Made by a program: the position numbers and the translations under genes
From: TMED26 sp042088965
GTDB taxonomy: Bacteria > Pseudomonadota > Alphaproteobacteria > Thalassobaculales > Thalassobaculaceae
Assembly (NCBI GenBank): GCA_042088965.1
Contig: JBELLC010000131.1
Location: 1 to 7,144, forward strand
Length of the DNA stretch: 7,144 bases
Direction of reading: 5' to 3'
Notes under the pieces: model-generated
What the model saw: the letters and a program-made list of their open reading frames with translations, nothing else
What the model was told of the DNA's origin: nothing
The model's database searches: none
Shown here: positions 1-6,625 of the stretch, in pieces
How the letters are laid out: every line of letters starts with the position of its first letter
Position numbering within the stretch: position 1 is the first letter of the stretch

Positions 1-1077
1 TTTGATTGGGCCATGGCCGAAGCACTGGCCTTTGGATCGCTGCTGGTTGAAGGCAACCCAGTTCGACTTTCGGGGCAGGATTCTGGGCGCGGGACATTCT
101 CGCACCGGCACTCGGTATGGTCGGATCAAAAAACCGAAGAGCGCTATGTGCCACTGAACCATATCAATGACCAACAAGAACACTATGAGGTCATTGATAG
201 CCCGCTATCTGAAGCCTCGGTATTGGGCTTTGAATATGGCTTTAGCCAAGCAGAGCCAAATGCCTTGATCATGTGGGAAGCGCAGTTTGGCGACTTTGCC
301 AATGGCGCACAGGTGATTGTTGATCAGTTCATCAGCTCTGGTGAGGCCAAATGGCTCCGTATGTCTGGTCTGGTGATGCTTTTGCCCCACGGCTATGAGG
401 GCCAAGGACCGGAACATTCCTCGGCCCGAGTCGAGCGATATTTGCAGCTCTGTGCAGAAGATAATATGCAGGTGGTGAACTGCACAGATCCAGCCAATTT
501 TTTCCACGTGCTGCGCCGACAATTGCGCCGTGATTTCCGTAAACCCCTGATCGTGTTCACACCAAAGTCATTGCTGCGCCACAAACTATGTGTCTCATCC
601 ATTGATAAATTTGGACCCGGAAGCTCGTTTCATCGGGTTATGTATGAAGACGAAGCACTTTGCCCGGATGCGGAAGTGAAGCGGGTTATTCTGTGCAGTG
701 GAAAGGTCTATTACGATCTGTTCGAGGAGCGTGCAAAACGCGCTGTCACAGATGTTGCTTTTTTACGCATGGAGCAGATTTACCCGTTCCCAGATGGGGC
801 TCTAAGCAAGCAACTAAAACGCTACCCACAGGCCGAAGTGGTCTGGTGTCAGGAAGAACCTGAAAACCAAGGTGCTTGGCACTTCGTGGATCGGCGGATT
901 GAAGGCGTGTTGAGCGCCCTTGACGGTGTCGCAAAACGGCCTGTCTATGTTGGTCGGCCCGCCGCCGCATCACCGGCAACAGGAAATGGCCAGCGCCATC
1001 AACGGGAATTACACGCGTTTCTGGACGCGGCGTTGAACCTGGGGGCACAAAACGTCAAACAGGATGCGGCAGAATAA
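1..1077 (+). CDS. sucA: 2-oxoglutarate dehydrogenase E1 component, C-terminal part (5' end outside window)
   Basis: This is the last 358 residues of the thiamine-diphosphate-dependent E1 subunit. E1 decarboxylates 2-oxoglutarate and passes the succinyl group to the lipoyl arm of E2 in the cytoplasmic TCA-cycle complex. The frame is open from base 1, so the first visible ATG at base 13 is internal and the gene begins upstream. Family signatures, numbered from base 1, are LSGQDSGRGTFSHRH (23-37), the WEAQFGDFANGAQ block near residue 90, LLPHGYEGQGPEHSS (127-141), WCQEEPENQGAW (282-293) and GRPAAASPATG (about 318-328). These cover the pyrimidine-binding transketolase-like domain and the C-terminal E1 domain. 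The match to remembered E. coli SucA is close along the whole length, with no frameshift. E2 and E3 follow on the same strand, as expected for an operon. The identification is secure. Confidence 0.97.
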   Translation, partial: FDWAMAEALAFGSLLVEGNPVRLSGQDSGRGTFSHRHSVWSDQKTEERYVPLNHINDQQEHYEVIDSPLSEASVLGFEYGFSQAEPNALIMWEAQFGDFANGAQVIVDQFISSGEAKWLRMSGLVMLLPHGYEGQGPEHSSARVERYLQLCAEDNMQVVNCTDPANFFHVLRRQLRRDFRKPLIVFTPKSLLRHKLCVSSIDKFGPGSSFHRVMYEDEALCPDAEVKRVILCSGKVYYDLFEERAKRAVTDVAFLRMEQIYPFPDGALSKQLKRYPQAEVVWCQEEPENQGAWHFVDRRIEGVLSALDGVAKRPVYVGRPAAASPATGNGQRHQRELHAFLDAALNLGAQNVKQDAAE

Positions 1078-1126
1078 ACACCATATGGCCGCCTCAATAA
1101 TTGGCTAGCGAAAGGCGAAAACGAAA

Positions 1127-2398
1127 ATGGCAACCGAAATCAAGGTCCCTACCCTTGGTGAATCGGTAACGGAAGCAACCGTTGCCAAGTGGATGAAGCA
1201 AGCTGGTGAAGGGGTCGCTGTCGATGAACCGTTACTCGAACTTGAGACCGATAAAGTTACCCTAGAGGTTAATGCCCAGGTTGCGGGCACTTTAGCGGAA
1301 ATTATTGTCACCGAAGGCGCGACGGTTGAAGTTGGCGCCATCCTTGGGATGATTGCTGAAGGCGCGGTTGCGGCGGCTCCGGCGACAAAGGCACCGGCAG
1401 CCGCGGCGCCCGCGCCCATGGCCGTCCCTGCACCCGCGGCTCCCGTTCAAGCTGCGCCAACGCCAGCGGCTCCTGCCGCGGCGGCAGAAACCCCAAACGT
1501 GGCGCATGTCTTATCTCCTGCGGTGCGCCGTTTGGTTGAGGAACATAACCTTAATGCAGCGAAAATAACGGCCAGTGGCAAAGATGGCCGTTTGCTCAAA
1601 GCAGATGTCCTGGCGGCAATCGCGGCTGGCACCGCTAAAGCAGGGGCTGCGGCACCTTCTGCACCTGCGCCGGCTGATCTGCCACCGCGTGCCGATGACC
1701 CCCGTGAAGAGCGGGTCCGCATGTCACGGTTGCGGCAAGTTATCGCAAAGCGTCTCAAGGATGCTCAAAACACCGCTGCCATGCTGACCACCTTCAACGA
1801 AGTGGACATGACAGCCGTGATGGCCCTGCGCAATGAATACAAAACGGCGTTTGAGAAAAAGCATGGCGTGCGTCTTGGTTTTATGTCGTTTTTCGCCAAA
1901 GCCGCAATCATGGCCCTGCAGGAACTGCCGGCGGTTAATGCTGAAATCTATGGCGATGAGGTCATTTATAAAAATTATTATGATATTGGTGTTGCTGTTG
2001 GGACGCCGCAAGGGCTGGTTGTGCCAATCGTTCGTGACGCTGATAAGCTATCCTTTGCAGGCATTGAGCAAACCATTGGTGAGCTCGGGATGCGGGCCCG
2101 CGATGGCAAGCTAACGATGGCAGACATGACCGGTGGAACCTTTACCATTTCCAATGGCGGTGTTTACGGCTCGTTAATGTCGACACCTATTTTGAACCCG
2201 CCACAATCGGCAATCTTGGGTATGCATAAAACCCAGATGCGGCCGATGGCCATGGGTGACAAGGTTGAGATCCGACCGATGATGTATTTGGCCTTGTCCT
2301 ATGACCATCGGATCATTGATGGCCGTGAGGCGGTCACCTTCCTGGTGCGTGTGAAAGAGGCGATTGAAGATCCCCGCCGCTTATTGCTGGATATGTAA
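1127..2398 (+). CDS. odhB: Dihydrolipoyllysine-residue succinyltransferase, E2 of 2-oxoglutarate dehydrogenase
   Basis: E2 is the core subunit (SucB/OdhB) that accepts succinyl on its lipoyl arm and transfers it to CoA. The 423-residue protein has one N-terminal lipoyl domain (about 1-78) with the lipoylated lysine K43 in the ETDKV motif. An Ala/Pro-rich flexible linker follows (about 80-122), then the E1/E3-binding domain (about 125-164), a second short linker, and the acyltransferase domain from about 193. The catalytic motif SYDHRIIDG holds H394 and D398, and the protein ends in LLLDM, close to the usual family C-terminus. Position after sucA and before lpd separates it from pyruvate dehydrogenase E2. 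The start has a weak AAGG at 1112-1115, and the lipoyl domain begins immediately, so the ATG is well fixed. The 49-base gap after sucA shows no clear terminator or promoter. Confidence 0.97.
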   Translation: MATEIKVPTLGESVTEATVAKWMKQAGEGVAVDEPLLELETDKVTLEVNAQVAGTLAEIIVTEGATVEVGAILGMIAEGAVAAAPATKAPAAAAPAPMAVPAPAAPVQAAPTPAAPAAAAETPNVAHVLSPAVRRLVEEHNLNAAKITASGKDGRLLKADVLAAIAAGTAKAGAAAPSAPAPADLPPRADDPREERVRMSRLRQVIAKRLKDAQNTAAMLTTFNEVDMTAVMALRNEYKTAFEKKHGVRLGFMSFFAKAAIMALQELPAVNAEIYGDEVIYKNYYDIGVAVGTPQGLVVPIVRDADKLSFAGIEQTIGELGMRARDGKLTMADMTGGTFTISNGGVYGSLMSTPILNPPQSAILGMHKTQMRPMAMGDKVEIRPMMYLALSYDHRIIDGREAVTFLVRVKEAIEDPRRLLLDM

Positions 2399-2412
2399 AC
2401 GGAGAAAAGACT

Positions 2413-3831
2413 ATGGCAGATCGTTTTGATCTGGTTGTTATCGGTGGTGGGCCTGGTGGCTATGTGGCGGCAATTCGGGCCGCCCAACTCGGCTTGAAAG
2501 TGGCCTGTGTTGAAAAGCGCGGCGCTTTGGGGGGAACCTGCTTAAATGTTGGCTGTATCCCGTCGAAGGCATTGTTGAACGCCTCGGAGAAATTTGCCGA
2601 AGCGCGCGATCACTTTGCGGATTTTGGTATTGAGGTGAATGCACCGAAAATCAATGTCGCAAAATTAATGGGCAAAAAGGACGAGATTGTCACAGGTCTG
2701 ACCGATGGCGTGGCGTTTTTGTTCAAGAAAAATAAGGTTGATTACCACATTGGCACCGGCACCATTGCGGGCATGGAGGATGACGGCGGCACCGTCACTG
2801 TCACAGCAGCTGACGGCACAACTGAAACGCTTGCCACCCAGCGTGTGATGATTGCCACAGGCTCTGAGCCAACGTCCTTGGCCGGGGTTGATGTGGATGA
2901 AAAGCAGATTGTCACCTCGACGGGGGCTTTGGCGCTCGGCAAGGTGCCAAAGCATTTGATTGTCATTGGTGGGGGTGTGATTGGCTTAGAATTAGGCTCT
3001 GTCTGGGCCCGTTTGGGGGCTAAGGTCACGGTGGTTGAATATCTTGACCGGATTTGCCCTGGCATGGACATGGAGATTGCGCGAAAATTCCAGCGGGTGC
3101 TGGAAAGCCAAGGGCTTGAGTTCAAACTGGGCCACAAGGTGACAGGCGCGACAAAAGCCAAAAGCAATGTGACCTTGAGTGTGGAGCCGGCCGCGGGGGG
3201 CAGCAGCGAAAGCCTGAAAGCTGATTGTGTGCTGGTGGCGGTTGGTCGACGGCCGCTGACAGCAGGGTTGGGCTTAGACAATCTCGGTGTCGAGCTGGAT
3301 AAGCGTGGCTTTATTCAGGTTGATGAAGACTTTGAAACCAGTCACCCTGGGATTTTTGCCATTGGTGACTGTATCGCCGGGCCGATGCTGGCACATAAAG
3401 CGGAAGAAGATGGCGTCGCTGCCGTTGAAACGATGGCCGGTGGTGTCGGTCACGTGGATTATAATTTGGTGCCGTCAATTGTCTACACATGGCCCGAGGT
3501 GGCGTGGATTGGGCAAACCACAGAAGATTTGAAAGACGCAGGAACAAAGCCAAAAGTGGGGAGCTTCCCGTTCATGGCCAACAGCCGGGCGCGGGCCAAT
3601 GATGACACGGATGGGTTGGTGAAAATCCTCGCTGATCCGGAAACCGACCGGGTTCTCGGTGTGCATATCATGGGCCCAGAAGCAGGGAATTTGATACATG
3701 AATGTGCCACTGCGATGGCGTTTGGCGCGTCATCGGAAGACATCGCTCGTACCTGCCATGGCCACCCAACCTTGAACGAGGCCGTCAAAGAGGCTGCACT
3801 TGCGGTTGATAAGCGGGCCATTCACATTTAA
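2413..3831 (+). CDS. lpdA: Dihydrolipoyl dehydrogenase, E3
   Basis: This FAD flavoprotein reoxidises the dihydrolipoyl arm of E2 and reduces NAD+. The 472-residue length is normal. FAD-binding GGGPGG lies at 11-16, the redox disulfide C43/C48 is in GGTCLNVGCIPSK, the NAD-binding GGGVIG is at 186-191, and the second FAD contact GD is at 318-319. The C-terminal dimerisation domain carries the catalytic pair H451 and E456 in HGHPTLNE, which completes the partner subunit's active site. GGAG at 2401-2404 gives a good ribosome site 8 bases before the ATG. The gene starts 14 bases after odhB, so the two are almost certainly cotranscribed. This copy is therefore probably the E3 serving the 2-oxoglutarate complex, although whether the genome has others cannot be told from here. 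A strong terminator follows 28 bases after the stop. Confidence 0.97.
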   Translation: MADRFDLVVIGGGPGGYVAAIRAAQLGLKVACVEKRGALGGTCLNVGCIPSKALLNASEKFAEARDHFADFGIEVNAPKINVAKLMGKKDEIVTGLTDGVAFLFKKNKVDYHIGTGTIAGMEDDGGTVTVTAADGTTETLATQRVMIATGSEPTSLAGVDVDEKQIVTSTGALALGKVPKHLIVIGGGVIGLELGSVWARLGAKVTVVEYLDRICPGMDMEIARKFQRVLESQGLEFKLGHKVTGATKAKSNVTLSVEPAAGGSSESLKADCVLVAVGRRPLTAGLGLDNLGVELDKRGFIQVDEDFETSHPGIFAIGDCIAGPMLAHKAEEDGVAAVETMAGGVGHVDYNLVPSIVYTWPEVAWIGQTTEDLKDAGTKPKVGSFPFMANSRARANDDTDGLVKILADPETDRVLGVHIMGPEAGNLIHECATAMAFGASSEDIARTCHGHPTLNEAVKEAALAVDKRAIHI

Positions 3832-3859
3832 GGCGACGCAGCACAGTGTTATGCGGCTC

Positions 3860-3885
3860 AAAGGGGCGTTTATTCGCCCTTTTTT
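3860..3885 (+). terminator. Rho-independent terminator ending the sucA-odhB-lpd run
   Basis: The stem GGGCG (3864-3868) pairs with CGCCC (3875-3879) around the loop TTTATT. It is extended at its base by a G-T pair and A-T pairs formed with the run of six T at 3880-3885. Stem plus T-tract directly after lpd is the classical intrinsic form for the + strand. On the opposite strand the same hairpin is followed only by CTTTGAG, so termination of the convergent SH3 gene would be weaker. The hairpin overlaps the last codons of that gene, and its TAA stop (3870-3872) falls in the loop. Confidence 0.85.
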
Positions 3886-4430
3886 GCGGCGTGCAGCCCC
3901 CAGACGTGGGTCCGCAAAATCCACCCCCGCAGGCCACCAACGTCAATCTCGCACCATTTTTGACGGCAGGTTTCTAAGCGTCCAAGGACGCCTGCTTCTA
4001 AACGTGCAACGGTTGATGCGGTTGAGGCCGGTTTCTGGCGCAAGCTGCGGATACGTTTTGTGATGACAATATATCGCCGGCCGCTCAGCATGCTTTGGTG
4101 CACCCAGCCTTTGGTGCCGTCCACATCGCGAATTTGCCGCCAGGTATCAAATTCAGCAATCACCTCAACAGGTGTATTGGCCCGATTGAAGACCCAATCG
4201 ATTGGATAACGGGTGCCGGGCCCGGTTCGAATATTTACCTCGCTGGCGCGCAGAGAGACAAAGCGTGGCAATGGCAACCCGGTGACACCGCCAACTTTCG
4301 CCGCCCACGCCGGGTCGAGTGAAAACACCACCAAATGCAGAACGGCCAGAATCACAGCCTGATAAAAAATGCAGAAACGGCGGCTTTTCTGCCTCCTGTT
4401 CTGGCATTTATGTGGTGTATAAAAAATCAT
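3870..4430 (-). CDS. Exported protein with two bacterial SH3-like repeats
   Basis: The protein has 186 residues. The N-terminus is rich in Arg/Lys (8-18), followed by a hydrophobic stretch (about 21-38) and the motif AWA-A, giving a likely signal peptidase I site after A43. The mature part should therefore be periplasmic. The first SH3-like repeat (about 57-117) has the hallmark VNIRTGPGTRYP and ends in GWVHQSML. A second, weaker repeat (about 121-178) has RSLRQKPASTA and GWILRTHVWGL, with C155 and C160 placed for a possible disulfide. This fits the SH3_4-type proteins common in alphaproteobacteria, whose precise role is not known; cell-wall or protein binding is inference. The ATG at 4430 is chosen because it gives a complete signal peptide, though it has no good ribosome site. 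The gene converges on lpd and diverges from the hydroxyacid dehydrogenase. Confidence 0.88.
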   Translation of the reverse strand: MIFYTPHKCQNRRQKSRRFCIFYQAVILAVLHLVVFSLDPAWAAKVGGVTGLPLPRFVSLRASEVNIRTGPGTRYPIDWVFNRANTPVEVIAEFDTWRQIRDVDGTKGWVHQSMLSGRRYIVITKRIRSLRQKPASTASTVARLEAGVLGRLETCRQKWCEIDVGGLRGWILRTHVWGLHAAKKGE

Positions 4431-4462
4431 CTAAAAAGCTTTTACCAATCGTGAACTTTGCT

Positions 4463-4491
4463 ACCCTAGCATGCTGACTTATGGCTGTTAA
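4463..4491 (-). promoter_or_regulatory. Candidate sigma70-type promoter for the SH3-repeat gene
   Basis: Read on the - strand, TTAACA (4486-4491) matches five of six bases of the -35 consensus. After a 17-base spacer comes TAGGGT (4463-4468), which keeps the three most conserved -10 positions (TA at the start, T at the end). Transcription would begin near 4456 and leave a leader of about 25 bases before the ATG at 4430. This is a consensus match only; alphaproteobacterial promoters are often loose. Confidence 0.35.
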
Positions 4492-4534
4492 GAAAGCCGC
4501 GATAGATAGCGCTAATAGACAAGCCGTGTGCAGG

Positions 4535-4562
4535 CTGTTATGCCCAAACGGTCGGCTAAAAT
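4535..4562 (+). promoter_or_regulatory. Candidate promoter for the D-2-hydroxyacid dehydrogenase gene
   Basis: TAAAAT at 4557-4562 matches five of six bases of the -10 consensus. The hexamer 16 bases upstream, CTGTTA (4535-4540), is a poor -35 element with three matches. A start near 4569 would give a leader of about 24 bases. The -10 hexamer lies inside a short inverted repeat, and the predicted start lies inside a perfect palindrome, so the site would suit control by a bound regulator. Confidence 0.35.
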
Positions 4563-4577
4563 TAGCGTTTCGAAACG
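4555..4577. promoter_or_regulatory. Adjacent inverted repeats, candidate operator
   Basis: Two dyads share one base. GCTAA-AA-TTAGC (4555-4566) has 5-base arms with a 2-base centre. CGTTTCGAAACG (4566-4577) is a perfect 12-base palindrome. They end 4 bases before the GGAG ribosome site (4582-4585) of the dehydrogenase gene at 4593 and cover the likely -10 and start point of its promoter. A perfect palindrome in this place suggests a binding site for a dimeric repressor, but I do not recognise the motif and no regulator gene lies in the window. As RNA the pair could only form tight hairpins with minimal loops. Confidence 0.4.
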
Positions 4578-4592
4578 GATCGGAGCAAAACC

Positions 4593-5573
4593 ATGACAGG
4601 GACCAAACCCGTCGTGATCGTCACCCGCAAACTACCTGACGTGATCGAAACCCGAATGATGGAATTATTCGATGTCCGGCTCAACCTCGATGATGAACCG
4701 TTCACGGCAGAGCGCATGGCCGACGCGCTGCGCGAGGCGGATGTTTTGGTCCCCACGGTCACGGACCGTATTGACGCTAAAATTCTGGCCGCAGCGGGCG
4801 ACCGCTTACGCCTGATCGCGTCTTTTGGCACCGGCGTTGATCATATTGATCTCGCTGCCGCCCGTCAGCGCGGGATTACGGTGACCAATACCCCCGGCGT
4901 GTTGACCGAAGATACTGCTGACATGACCATGGCGCTGATCTTGGCGGTGCCGCGCCGCTTGGTTGCGGGTGAGAAATTGATGCGCACGGGGCAATGGCGG
5001 GGGTGGAGTCCAACCTCCATGCTTGGCAATCGCATTCATGGCAAACGCCTTGGCATTGTCGGCATGGGCCGCATTGGACAGGCTGTGGCCCGCCGGGCCC
5101 GGGGCTTTGGCCTGGCCATTCACTATCATAATCGCCGTCCTGTACATGCTGAAACCGAAGCAGAGCTTGAGGCGACTTACTGGGACAATCTAGACCAAAT
5201 GCTGTCGCGCGTTGATATTATTTCGATCAACTGCCCGCATACACCAGCAACCTATCATCTGATCTCACCGCGGCGGATTGCTTTGATCCAACCACATGCA
5301 TTCATCGTCAATACCTCGCGCGGTGAGGTTATTGATGAAAATGCCTTGGCCCGCACCCTGCAAAACCGCGATATTGCGGGTGCAGGGCTCGATGTTTTTG
5401 AGCACGAGCCACAGGTAAACCCAAAACTGCTAGAACTTGATAACGTCGTGCTGATGCCGCATATGGGTTCTGCGACGATTGAGGGGCGGATTGATATGGG
5501 TCAAAAGGTGATTATCAATATCCGCGCCTTTGCGGACAATCACACACCGCCAGATAGGGTTATTGAAACATAA
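4593..5573 (+). CDS. gyaR: D-isomer-specific 2-hydroxyacid dehydrogenase, probable glyoxylate/hydroxypyruvate reductase
   Basis: This cytoplasmic enzyme of 326 residues belongs to the family that reversibly reduces 2-oxoacids to D-2-hydroxyacids, most likely glyoxylate to glycolate and hydroxypyruvate to D-glycerate. The split substrate domain carries SFGTGVDHID (77-86). The nucleotide-binding domain has GMGRIG (157-162). The catalytic triad is complete: R243 in NTSRGEVIDE, E272 in DVFEHEP and H290 in MPHMGSAT. At the end of the second strand, where NAD-preferring enzymes carry an acidic residue, the sequence is HNRRP (179-183), which points to NADPH. GGAG at 4582-4585 lies 7 bases before the ATG, which supports this start. 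The gene stands alone on its strand and diverges from the SH3-repeat gene. The family assignment is very sure; the exact substrate, and so the symbol, is inference from motif style. Confidence 0.9.
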   Translation: MTGTKPVVIVTRKLPDVIETRMMELFDVRLNLDDEPFTAERMADALREADVLVPTVTDRIDAKILAAAGDRLRLIASFGTGVDHIDLAAARQRGITVTNTPGVLTEDTADMTMALILAVPRRLVAGEKLMRTGQWRGWSPTSMLGNRIHGKRLGIVGMGRIGQAVARRARGFGLAIHYHNRRPVHAETEAELEATYWDNLDQMLSRVDIISINCPHTPATYHLISPRRIALIQPHAFIVNTSRGEVIDENALARTLQNRDIAGAGLDVFEHEPQVNPKLLELDNVVLMPHMGSATIEGRIDMGQKVIINIRAFADNHTPPDRVIET

Positions 5574-5576
5574 CCC
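5557..5576. terminator. Hairpin at the convergent gene ends, possible terminator without T-tract
   Basis: GGGTTAT (5557-5563) pairs perfectly with ATAACCC (5570-5576) around the loop TGAAAC, giving a 7-base stem that contains the TAA stop of the dehydrogenase gene. Neither strand has a T-run after it, so it is not a classical intrinsic terminator. It lies at the 20-base junction between two convergent genes, where it could slow polymerase or protect the 3' end of the transcript. Confidence 0.35.
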
Positions 5577-5593
5577 CATCGTCACCCGGCAGC

Positions 5594-6589
5594 CTAGCGC
5601 GGCCAAAAATCCTCAAAGTCCTGCATCCAGGTGGTGAAATCAGCAAAATCAGCATCGCTATCTTCTGGCAAACGATAGCCGATATCGTCAGCCAGGCGAT
5701 CAACAGCCATTGGTGGCCTGTCTTTATCGCCATGCAAATTGATTGTTGCCGTCTCGCCATTTTCAGCGAGGCGATAGCTGAAACGCGGATATACGGTTTG
5801 CAAATGCGCGCAGAAATCAAGAACAGAGAACTCCCGCCGACTGCTGATATGAAATAGATCATGCTGGCGGGGCTTGTCATTGGCCATGAGGGCGGCCAGG
5901 GCGTCGCCCACATGGCGGCTATAGGTCCAGTCTTTCTGGTCGCGGCGATCCAAAATGGCGGTACCGCCAGCCCGCGCCAAAAGCGCGGCCTGCATCAACG
6001 GGCTAAGGGTATCGCGGGCACCTGAATCAATTTCCCAAGCACCATAAATGCCCGACAGACGAACACTGAAAATGTCTATGCCTGTTAATTCAGCCAACCG
6101 CCGACCAATCCGCTCAGAGGCAAATTTTGTGGCCCCATAGATCGCACTTGGGTCAATCACACCCTCTGCTTCGGTTAACGCCAGCTCACCGTCAATGCCA
6201 CGAGAGCCGTAAACGGATCCCGAGCTGATATTGATAATCCGGCGCAGGTTGCAGGCTTCGGCGGCTTTGATAAGATTGATGAAGCCTAATAAATTGACTT
6301 CAACCACCTGTTCGGGGTGATCATGTTCGCGGGTCGCCCCAGAGGTGAGGGCTGCCCCATAAAAGGCCCCTGTGACCTCATGGCGGCGCAGCGCAGATTG
6401 CATTGTCGCGCGATCTCGCACATCGCCTGCAACCGCGTGCCATACGCCCGATAATTGATCAAAGCGCCGGGCAGCGGCCTCTGGCACGGGGTTAAGGTCA
6501 AATAAGACCACGTCCTGACCACGTGCCAGCAGGCTTTCAGCAAGGGCAAGGCCGATAAATCCACAGCCACCTGCAATCAGCAGTGCCAT
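5594..6589 (-). CDS. NAD-dependent epimerase/dehydratase family protein (extended SDR), substrate unknown
   Basis: The 331-residue Rossmann-fold protein belongs to the extended short-chain dehydrogenase/reductase family, which acts mostly on nucleotide sugars or related hydroxy compounds. The coenzyme loop GGCGFIG is at 7-13, and D31 at the end of the second strand indicates NAD(H). GDVRD (55-59) contacts the adenine region. The catalytic residues are visible as S122-S123 followed by Y151 and K155 in YGATK. RLSGIYG lies near 178-184, and the C-terminal part binds the substrate. The start at 6589 has GAGAGG (6595-6600) 5 bases upstream on the - strand. It begins 36 bases after the cyclophilin stop, so the two are probably cotranscribed. 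No sugar or polysaccharide genes are visible nearby, so neither UDP-sugar epimerase nor any other specific activity should be assigned. Confidence 0.9.
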   Translation of the reverse strand: MALLIAGGCGFIGLALAESLLARGQDVVLFDLNPVPEAAARRFDQLSGVWHAVAGDVRDRATMQSALRRHEVTGAFYGAALTSGATREHDHPEQVVEVNLLGFINLIKAAEACNLRRIINISSGSVYGSRGIDGELALTEAEGVIDPSAIYGATKFASERIGRRLAELTGIDIFSVRLSGIYGAWEIDSGARDTLSPLMQAALLARAGGTAILDRRDQKDWTYSRHVGDALAALMANDKPRQHDLFHISSRREFSVLDFCAHLQTVYPRFSYRLAENGETATINLHGDKDRPPMAVDRLADDIGYRLPEDSDADFADFTTWMQDFEDFWPR

Positions 6590-6625
6590 CTTCGCCTCTC
6601 CGGTGTTTAGGGTGGTCAGACGCCC

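Noticed and set aside
1078..1126. Gap between sucA and odhB checked for a terminator, promoter or small gene
   Set aside because: There is no stem with a T-run, no good -35/-10 pair and no room for a gene. It looks like a simple operon spacer.
1353..1500. GC-rich, repetitive-looking stretch inside odhB
   Set aside because: It encodes the normal flexible Ala/Pro linker between the lipoyl and E1/E3-binding domains. It is not a DNA repeat array or CRISPR.
1105..1758. Several Ala-, Arg- or Pro-rich open frames on both strands over odhB
   Set aside because: They arise from the GC-rich Ala/Pro linker codons of odhB read in other frames. None has a domain or a sensible ribosome site.
2742..3281. 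A 179-codon open frame antisense to lpd
   Set aside because: It lies wholly inside the well-supported lpd gene, has a low-complexity Ser/Thr/Pro composition, and shows no recognisable domain. It is a shadow of lpd codon bias.
3800..4063. An 87-codon + strand frame running from the lpd end across the terminator
   Set aside because: It crosses a strong terminator, overlaps lpd and the SH3 gene, and has no domain.
4483..4540. Direct repeat GGCTGTTA (4483-4490 and 4533-4540) and the 8-base palindrome TAGCGCTA (4507-4514) in the divergent spacer
   Set aside because: Both are short enough to occur by chance in 162 bases and do not line up with either promoter as convincingly as the 12-base palindrome does.
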